From the NCBI GenBank assembly GCA_964247055.1, contig OZ176059.1, positions 806,001 through 870,000 of the forward strand: a stretch of 64,000 nucleotides of DNA, written 5' to 3'. Origin of the DNA: Paragordius varius (taxonomy: Eukaryota; Nematomorpha). Position numbers and translations under genes: made by a program. This document shows positions 56,515 through 64,000 of this stretch, one piece after another (position 1 is the stretch's first letter; each line of letters starts with the position of its first letter). The notes below the pieces were generated by a model, which saw only the letters and a list, made by a program, of their open reading frames with translations, was not told the origin of the DNA and did not search any database.

Positions 56515-56705
56515 TTATTGACTGGGAAAACGTTTTTATTGATTGGGAAAATGTTTCGATTGACTGGGAAAAGGTTTCGATTGACTGGGAAAACGTTTCG
56601 ATTGACTGGGAAATGTTTCGATTGACTGGGAAAACGTTTCGATTGACTGGGAAAACGTTTTGATTGATTGGGAAAATGTTTCGATTGACTGGGAATACGT
56701 TTATT
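56515..56705. repeat. 21-bp minisatellite, right arm, about 9 units
   Basis: Inverted copy of the left-arm array (GATTGACTGGGAAAACGTTT). One unit is short by one base, which breaks the frame seen in the left arm. Confidence 0.92.
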
Positions 56706-57466
56706 TAGACTGGGAAATGGTATATTTTATTTCAAACATGTCCAATCCTCCTTAAATCTTTTAACACTAAAGTAATTTGGGTGTTTGTAAGCTGAATAAC
56801 TCTAAATTGAGATCATTTGTTTTTGACATGATTTATTTTTTTTGCCTATGACACCATTTTTTCTAATATAAATTTTTTATTTGTCAATTAACTATTGATC
56901 AACAATGTAAAAAAGAAATTTCGCTAAATAAATCATAATAAAAAACTTATCATCTCTGTGTATGGGAACAGAAAAAACGATAATAAGGGGATTCTGAAAA
57001 ATGGCATTGGCACTATCGGTGTATTTAAAATAAATAAAATCTATTATCAAATATAATTAGATGAATCGAAATAGTGTAGAAAAAAATTGCTACAAAGCCA
57101 ACAGTCTCTATTTTCAATATATGGATCAGGCGCATTCAACTGCGGCCCTCCAAAATAATATGTGAGCCCGCTAAAAATTTTTAAAATTTTCACATAAATA
57201 CGAAATCACACAATTTGCCAAAATATTTATGAAATCTTAGAAAAACTGATATCACAACAAAATTTTAATATAAGTCTTTCCAAATTTTGGAAGAATTAAA
57301 CCTGAATAAACCTTACCATATTTTGGCAAATAACAGGCTAACATTAATTGGTGAAATAAATAAGTTTTACTATTCTTTCGGCCTTTTTCATTGTTGCAGT
57401 TACATGTTGTTTTATATGGCCCACCAGATTTATTACAGCTAGAAATATTTGGGGTGGCTATTTCTA

Positions 57467-58085
57467 GACCAGCGGTGTCAGTCATGGAATTCTTTTGTGC
57501 GACCCGGAAAAAATTCAAAAGTACCAAAAAAAATCTTATGTGCAAAAATATTTAAAAGAAAACTTGTACATCAGATTAAACTTACCGTTTGAATTGCATA
57601 AACAATAATTTGGTTGTTTTTTACCCCTTGCACTACACAGAGCTTAAAATCGGAAGGTATGAAATATTATCTTGATAAAATAAATTTTGAAATATATCAT
57701 TTATGATGGTGCTTTTGATTTTGGCCCTTATGAGTGTAGGAAATTATTTCCTCTTTTGTGGTAAGTGCCCCGGTCTAAAAATGAAAAAATTTGCTCATAA
57801 TATGCCAAAAAGTTTTTTTAGTGAAAACTAATACCACGAGTTCACAAAAAATACAGACAGTATATATGAATAGTTTTGGATCTTGTTGAGGTTAAGCCAT
57901 TGGTACTTATTAAAAAATTTGACGGGCCAAATAAAATATATTTTTTTCAAGGGCCATGAGCCTTATAATTGCAAATATTCATAGCTATTTGACACTTATG
58001 CACATATATATACTCTAAATCAGCACAATAAATTTTTTGTGCGGATCGCATGTAAATCCAGCTAAAACTCGTGTTGCACCATTTA
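57467..58085. mobile_element. Possible nested hAT MITE
   Basis: Left CAGCGGTGTCAGTCATGG then TTGTGCGACCCGG; right TTGTGCGGATCGCATGTAAA and AAACTCGTGTTGCACC, which is a plausible inverted partner. Boundaries are approximate. Confidence 0.4.
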
Positions 58086-58139
58086 GTTCAAAAAATTAAT
58101 AAATTTTGATAACAACATTTATTATGATATTAAACATTT

Positions 58140-59700
58140 TTTGACAAATTTGTCGCCTCATGACAAGCCAATCTTAATACGTCGTCCAAATGATAATCGC
58201 TTAAGCGACTTTTGTATGTATTCTTGACATACTTCCTTTTTGAATATGCCGTTTCACGTGTAAGTTGATGGAAAAACATTTAGGATAACTTGAGCACATT
58301 TTTTTATATTTTCATATTTATTTGGCACATCTTGCCAATACTCTACATATCTTTCTTCTCTACGATTCTCCTTCCAAATGGAATCATTTTTAAAATATAC
58401 AAATTTCAATGATGTGCCTGATAAAACCAAAATGCTCAAATTGTTTAATATTGGATATATCTATATAAGGATTTTCCACGAGTTTAAGCAATTTTTATTA
58501 TTTCTTTATTCTTGAAATTTGAATTCCTTCTCATTAGATAAAAATATTAAATAATTTACTATTAAAATCATTAGCAAATTGGGTTGTTATTTTGCTCCCT
58601 TGACTTGAATTAAAAATACTAAGTTTAGAGGTAATTTGGGTAGGCTAATAACCCACCATTTGTCATTAATAATTTTCTCGTCAAACTTTCTGTTATCATT
58701 TATAAATAATATTTCATGTCTTAAAACAAAAATCTACTTAATACTTTGCTAGGCTTAGCCATGTCAAAACGGTATACAAAAGAATATCATCAAACTCACT
58801 GTGGATATCTTTCAGAAGGTTTTTGAATTTACTGCGGTTGAATTTTCTGTCACAGATGTGGTTTACTATATCCTCAACCGTTATTAACTACTGAATTAAG
58901 TGATTGATCTTTTACACGCAAAACAAGTTGCTGAATAAAGCAGTGAAAGGATAAAATATTTTGCAAATTATATTTTTTTTTCAAAATAGGAATAATTTCT
59001 TTGTTTATTCCAATGAAAGAGGAACAGCCATCTGTGCAAATGGAAACCAATTTTTACGTATACCATTATTATCAAAATAATGCTAATTATTTTAAGAAAA
59101 TCACTTCTTTTCGTAATCTTTTTCAATGGTGAAATTAAATGTTCCTTGTTAAATATGTTGTCGTTGCAAAATCTTACGAAGGCGCACTTGAGGATTAAAA
59201 TCAGTGCTGGAATCATATCAATACTAAAATATTTGCACAGAGCCAATAATGTATTGTAAATATTAAGACATATCCTCAATGCGTCGAGCACATGTTGAGT
59301 CAGAAAGTGAAGTTTTTTAGTTTGTCTCATGGTTTGATTATTATGGAATTTACTAAATAAGGTGCAACCATTTATTCATTCTATTATTTGGGAATCACGG
59401 TTTCATTTTTTTTCCTAAAAGATAGTAAATTTCATGCAAAACTAATGTTTACAGCTTTTTGAGAGAGAGAGAGAGTTATGGACATTATAGATTTTTCTTT
59501 CTGGTATAATCCCTTAAATTTTTTATATCCCTCATGATTTTCTGGTAATTTATGAGAAGGATGGATTGTAAAATGTCTTTGAATATTGTATATTTTTAAA
59601 ATTATGTTGTCCGTACATATAAAGCAGTTAACATTTTTATTTTAAACGACAAAGAATTTTTCTTCCGATTCTTCAAATAAGTATATAATTCAATTATACT
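58140..59700 (-). pseudogene. hAT transposase with BED zinc finger, decayed
   Basis: Pieces in order on the - strand. A BED finger comes first (VNCFICTDNIILKIYNIQRH, near 59640-59580). A central region follows (CAFVRFCNDNIFNKEHLISP, near 59190-59120; compare AFVRF in ZBED-type hAT proteins). Next is a catalytic-core block (SICTDGCSSFIGINKEI, near 59045-58990, matching the C/ICTDGAPSM-type motif), then FHCFIQQLVLRVKDQSLNSV, and ICDRKFNRSKFKNLLKDIHS with LLYTVLTWLSLAKY (compare EVRWLSRGKV). The C-terminal dimerisation part is YKSRLSDYHLDDVLRLACHE (near 58215-58160). Several frame changes and stops separate the pieces. The parent looks like the ZBED5/GTF2IRD2-like hAT group common in arthropods. 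Confidence 0.8.
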
Positions 59701-60136
59701 ATGTATAGGTCGAAATAAATTATGTTTATTGAAAAATATTTTATGAGAATGAGTTATAAAAAATGATGCAGGATAGCAAGGAAAAAATATGTATATGCAA
59801 GTTTGGGTGAAAGGCTTGCTTAAATACAAAAAGGTATGCAATAATTATAAAATAGAAAATAAAATAAAATTCAGAAACAAAACAACGTATTTAGACATAT
59901 TAGGGATTCTACATTTCAAATTGGGTAAAAAATAAAAATTACCAAAATTGTATCCAAATATAATAAATTAATATTGAAGCGGAAATCCGATTATTGTAAT
60001 TAAAAAATTCATCAATAAAAAAATAATAAGTATCAATATAATGATAGGGTTATTATAAAGCACTGTTAGGGCAGCATGCGACCCGTGGGCCGCGGTTTGA
60101 GTATCACTGGGTTAAGCTAACGTCGTTGTCGATTAC

Positions 60137-61432
60137 ACTGTGCAACAGAATTTGGGGTCAATTTTCTAATATTTTCTGATTCCTTATGGTATTGTGATCA
60201 AATTTGTGAAAAAAAATTTTTACTTACCCAGGTCGTTTTCGAGATATGGGACTTTTTCCATATGCCATATCCAAAATTTTCTCGTTTGTAAATATTTTTC
60301 GCTAGGTAAACAAATAATATGTGGCTTATAATACATATTTAATTAAAGACCACCAATTTATCTCTAAAATAAAAAAATTAAATCAAAATATTCAATACTT
60401 TTTGTTCCAGGGGACCAAAACCCTCAAAAACCGGGGAACTTAACATTTTTTGACACAAATATTTTTCATCATCTTATTAATTGAAAACTCATCCTAAATC
60501 TAGGCTCACCCCTAGAGTTAATTTTCAGTATTTTCAAATTTTCACTTTAATTTTCATAAATTACATTAAATTTAATTTAAATTCTTATAACCAACTGCAT
60601 TTATACCAAAATTGCAAAGTTGGATATATATACGAAATCGATATGTGAAACCCCAAGTCAAATAGTTGTGTCGTACTTATGAGTGCTAACAAGCACGAAA
60701 CTAGTCTGCGATTACTATTGACGAAGGGTTTCACATATCGTTTATAATTTCTATTTATAATTTCATTTAATTCTATTTAATTATCCTTTATCATTATATT
60801 ACGGATTTTAACAACTGTTATATTTATAGGATGCCCGATGGATAAAAATATTGTTTGTCATATATGTGGACAATACACAAAAAAACTAATAGCATAAACA
60901 TTACCACTTACATAAAAAACTATTTTTTTATATTATGGGGAACCTAGATTTAGGCCCCGAACACCGTATTTTAGACATGTAGCATTAGTTTAGGAACATG
61001 ATGACAAAATAAGCCAGGCATTTTTTATAAAAACGCCGCAGTTTTAATAGGGCCGCAGGTATTATACATTTAATTTTAGACGAGTCTTTTAAACGATGTG
61101 GTGTTTAAATCTAAAATGCATCCCAAAGAAAAAGCGGCATAGGTTGCATTGCGAACTTTTTCTCAAAAGTTTTTGGGAAACTAAAAAATAACTACCTAAA
61201 ATTAGTTAATCGACTCTTTCTATAGGATGGGTATGTATGTTATAATACACATGCTATTTAAACATTTATATTCCTTTTTATCCAAAAATATAGGATGCCG
61301 CATGAATCTAAAGTACATAGGGTAAATTCCCATTGTGTGTTTCCCAAAGACGCCATCACAGAAAGACCCGAAAAATGACATCAATTTTAAATCTTTCGAA
61401 AAATCTTATCGAAATAATATAAATTTGATTTG

Positions 61433-61480
<48 letters not shown>

Positions 61481-62763
61481 ATAAATAAATTATTATTTTA
61501 TTTTACTTTCATTCAAGATCAAGATAGATTATCCGTGTCTTTTTGACCAAAATATACACTTTATTTAATATTCACTCTAATTAATTGAAGCAATGAGGAT
61601 TTGGCTATAATTTAATATATATTCTTATTGAAAGAGTTACACGGGGTTTTTGAGATAGAAAAGGCTTTTGACAGGATTCCTAGATAAACTATTTGGTGAA
61701 GTCTCCGTCGTAAAAAGGTCCCAGAAAGTTATATCAAGTTATTACAAATAATGTACGAACCTCACACATCCAGGATTAAAACTCCCTAAGGTTTATCAGA
61801 GCCCTTTTCAATAAAGCATGGAGTCTACCAAGGTCATCACTCAGCCCCTTATTGTTTATAATTTGTATGGACGAGATAACCAAGGTCGTTAATGTAAGGT
61901 CAGATATGCAGATGACATAATCTTGTCTGATTCATTGGCTAAGTTAAAGAACGGTAAACAGATGGGTCATTATACTGAATCAATACCGTCTGAAAGTAAA
62001 CAAAGCAAAAACCGAACTTATTACTTTTGGGGGTCCACAACTTGAAATGGAAGTAGTTGGGTTCTGAAGAGTAAAGAAAGTTGCAATTTGGGGGCTAAGT
62101 TAAGTTCAGTTGGATCGTTAACCGATGATAATAATTTAAAAATAAAGAGCAGTTGGATAAATTGGAAGAAAATTTCAAGTGTTATGTGATCCAAATAATG
62201 TTAGAGTAAAAGGTAAGATATACAGTTCAGTTGTTCAACCCACAATGATGTATAATTTACAGACGTGGGGTGTCAAAAAATCCGAAGAAAGACATTTCAA
62301 CGTGACTGAAATGAAAATGCTTAGAATGATGTGTGGGGTAACGACAAAGTATAGAATTGAGAATAGATTTATTCATGGGAGCACCGATGTTAACCAATAG
62401 TGAAAATGTCAAAAAATAGGGTACGTAGGTTCGGGCACATTGAAAGGAGAGATTCTAATTATATTGCAAAAATAATAGATAGTCATATAGTTGAAGGAAA
62501 ACGAGGACGTGGGCGGCCTAAATCGAAATGGATGTACAGTAAAAAGAGAGTTAGCAGACGAGCTTAATACAGAAGACGCCATAGATAGAGTACTATGGCG
62601 AGACAGGTTATATAACATGACCGCTCTCACGAGTGAAAACATGTAATTTAATGCTTCAATTAATTAGAGTGAATATTAAATAAAGTGTATATTTTGGTCA
62701 AAAAGACACGGATAATCTATCTTGATTTTGAATGAAAGTAAAATAAAATAATAATTTATTTAT

Positions 62764-62803
<40 letters not shown>

Positions 62804-63311
62804 ATCGCAAATTAAATTTATATTATTTAAGTTTTTTCGAAAGATTTAAAATTGATGTCATTTTTCGGCTCTTTCTGTGATGGCGTCTTTGGGAAACACA
62901 CAATGGGGCACCCTATGTACTTTAGATTCATGCGGCATCCTATATTTTTGGATAAAAAGGAATATAAATGTTTTAATAGCATGTGTATTATAACATAGTT
63001 AAGTTCCCCCGTTTTTGAGGGTTTTGGTCCCCTGGAACAAAAAGTATTGAATATTTTGAGTTAATTTTTATTATTTTAGAGATAAATTGGTGGTCTTTAA
63101 TAAAATTTGTATTATGCCACATATTATTTGTTTACCTAGCGAAAAATATTTACAAACGAGAAAATTTTGGATACTAAATATGGAAAAAGTCCCATATCTC
63201 GAAAACGACCTGGGTAATTAAAAATTTTTCTCCACAAATCTGATCACAATACCATAGGGAATCAGATAATATTAAAAAATTTGGATCCAGAAAAAGTTTT
63301 GTCAAGTGTTA
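60137..63311. mobile_element. Long inverted-repeat structure around a LINE
   Basis: The outer arms pair (60150-60455 with 63001-63300): TATGGTATTGTGATCA, CGTTTTCGAGATATGGGAC, TTGTTCCAGGGGACCAAAAC. The inner arms pair (61238-61592 with 62652-63000): CATGCGGCATCCTATATTTT, GATGGCGTCTTTGGGAAACA, TTCAATTAATTAGAGTGAAT, each flanked by (AT)n. The left arm has about 780 bp (60456-61237) absent from the right. The loop contains an RTE-like LINE remnant. The outermost bases (CACTGTGCAAC / GTCAAGTG) are only partly alike. The left-only segment has broken frames, including MDKNIVCHICGQYTKK (finger-like) and SKMHPKEKAA, so it may carry a decayed transposon protein. Confidence 0.75.
61630..62645 (+). mobile_element. 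RTE-like LINE remnant, decayed
   Basis: Fragments in order: EIEKAFDRIPR near 61655, then ESYIKLLQIMYEPHTSRIK, SEPFSIKHGVYQG and a frame-shifted FADD-region (YADDIILSDSLAKLK at about 61910). Then comes the intact stretch 62179-62400 (VKGKIYSSVVQPTMMYNLQT, EMKMLRMMCGVT), VRRFGHIERRDSN near 62430, and GKRGRGRPKSKW near 62500. Multiple stops and shifts. It occupies the loop of the long inverted repeat. Confidence 0.8.
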
Positions 63312-64000
63312 TAGCTTTTTTTAGGTATATATGCGCCAATTTGTCCTGTAAAAAGTTCGGGATAAATGATTTTTAATGACACTTGGTGATCTGAGTTAGG
63401 ATTTCTGCTCAGTGTATTTTACAAAGGCTGCGCTTTCTTTTATTATTTGCTTTGCTTGATTATATGATATTCTTAGTTTTATGGTCAAACAGTGTGCATA
63501 CAATACGTTTTCAAACAGCCGGTGTATTTTTGTTGATAGTTTAATATCTTGGGAGTTCCATATTTTGGAATATTTTGTTATTATTTTTGCTATCGCACAA
63601 CTCTTTTAATACCTGACACACTATTATTATTTTTATCAATATCATTATTATTATTTATAAGACTTCCGAAAAAATATATTCAATAACAACTTGAAATTGG
63701 TTTCCTATGGACATTAAAGGATATTATACGGGTAATAATATACAAAATTGTCATTTTAAAATTGACGTATCCATTGGCGCATTCAATAGGGTAATTTTTT
63801 GGAATCAAGTATTTAGCTTTCAGCATAAAAAGTTAAAAAAATGTGTGCACATTTTGCCATCTGTGGAGCATAAATAACATTTTTCTCGTAAGGGCCAAAA
63901 CCCAAAGTACCATGATAATATTAATACATTTTCTATTAGATTTTTATATATATATATAAATATATATATTATCATAAGAAAAATAATTCAACTTTTGTCC
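63312..64000. other. Window end, no gene recognised
   Basis: AT-rich. CTCGTAAGGGCCAAAACCCA near 63886 recurs in weaker form near 50240 and 57715, marking an unnamed repeat. (AT)n near 63947. Confidence 0.35.

Larger units (their letters stand above)
55256..56722. mobile_element. Foldback-like element, subgroup 3, with hAT insertion
   Basis: Ends TACCATTTCCCAGTCTAAAT and ATTTAGACTGGGAAATGGTA are perfect inverted copies. Next inward is a 21-bp tandem array in each arm (left about 55274-55510, right about 56515-56700, inverted), then about 200 bp of unique inverted sequence (GATATTTATCATCAAAAATA in the right arm; ACAATCATTAATGACTTATT in the left arm, inverted at about 56366-56385). The centre (55720-56310) holds a hAT-like MITE. 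The design resembles Drosophila foldback elements. No coding sequence is seen. Confidence 0.8.
57127..60109 (-). mobile_element. hAT transposon relic, about 3 kb
   Basis: On the - strand the 5' end is CAGTGATACTCAAACCGCGG followed by CCCACGGGTCGCATG (60109 inward). The other end, at 57127 on +, is CAGGCGCATTCAACTGCGGC. Between them is a decayed transposase (58140-59700, -). The flanking 8-bp duplications do not match, so either the ends are eroded or the left end belongs to a related element. A second hAT-like element appears nested at about 57467-58085. Confidence 0.7.

Noticed and set aside
59602-59841. 79-codon - strand frame as a separate gene
   Set aside because: Another frame of the same stretch carries the BED finger of the hAT transposase, so this one is a shadow.

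Overview
The window is nuclear DNA from a very AT-rich animal genome. Spliced genes with GT/AG introns, metazoan housekeeping genes and animal-type transposons (hAT, Helitron, APE-type LINEs, TA- and TTAA-flanked MITEs) all support this. An arthropod is likely, because the GILT-like thiol reductase, hAT transposase and RTE-like LINE tails resemble those of insects and other arthropods. That is an inference; nothing here fixes the species.

Host genes. (1) LRRC59, + strand, six coding exons, 510-6697. (2) A GILT-family lysosomal thiol reductase, + strand, six exons, 12987-16783. (3) An unrecognised gene encoding a probable secreted protein, + strand, first exon from 23296, with a likely second exon near 26352. 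(4) VPS25 of ESCRT-II, - strand, single exon, 33169-33801. (5) An unrecognised low-complexity 681-residue protein, + strand, five coding exons, 34067-38076, divergent from VPS25. The first two genes were assembled exon by exon from matching intron phases and family motifs. Two further coding-like tracts (18620-20570 and 39816-40620) could not be assigned.

Layout. 1-17 kb holds LRRC59 and GILT, with MITEs in their introns. 17-33 kb is repeat-rich: MITEs, Helitron pieces, a Helitron carrying an 8-copy array of about 162 bp, and a 5'-truncated LINE. 33-38 kb is a small gene island (VPS25 and the 681-aa gene). 38-64 kb is almost all transposon: a dense TTAA-MITE cluster (41.9-44.5 kb) interrupted by a 4-kb LINE (44.8-48.8 kb), a structurally complete short Helitron (51.2-51.9 kb), a well-preserved LINE 3' half (52.2-53.0 kb), a cluster of foldback-like elements (53.4-56.7 kb), a 3-kb hAT relic (57.1-60.1 kb), and a 3.2-kb long-inverted-repeat structure around a decayed RTE-like LINE (60.1-63.3 kb).

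The most unusual signal is a group of foldback-like elements that share the terminus TACCATTT and arms built from units of about 21 bp, while the unit sequence differs between subgroups. Next are a TA-MITE whose centre carries a tRNA-like A box and B box, and the Helitron whose internal array went from one to eight monomers between two copies in this window.
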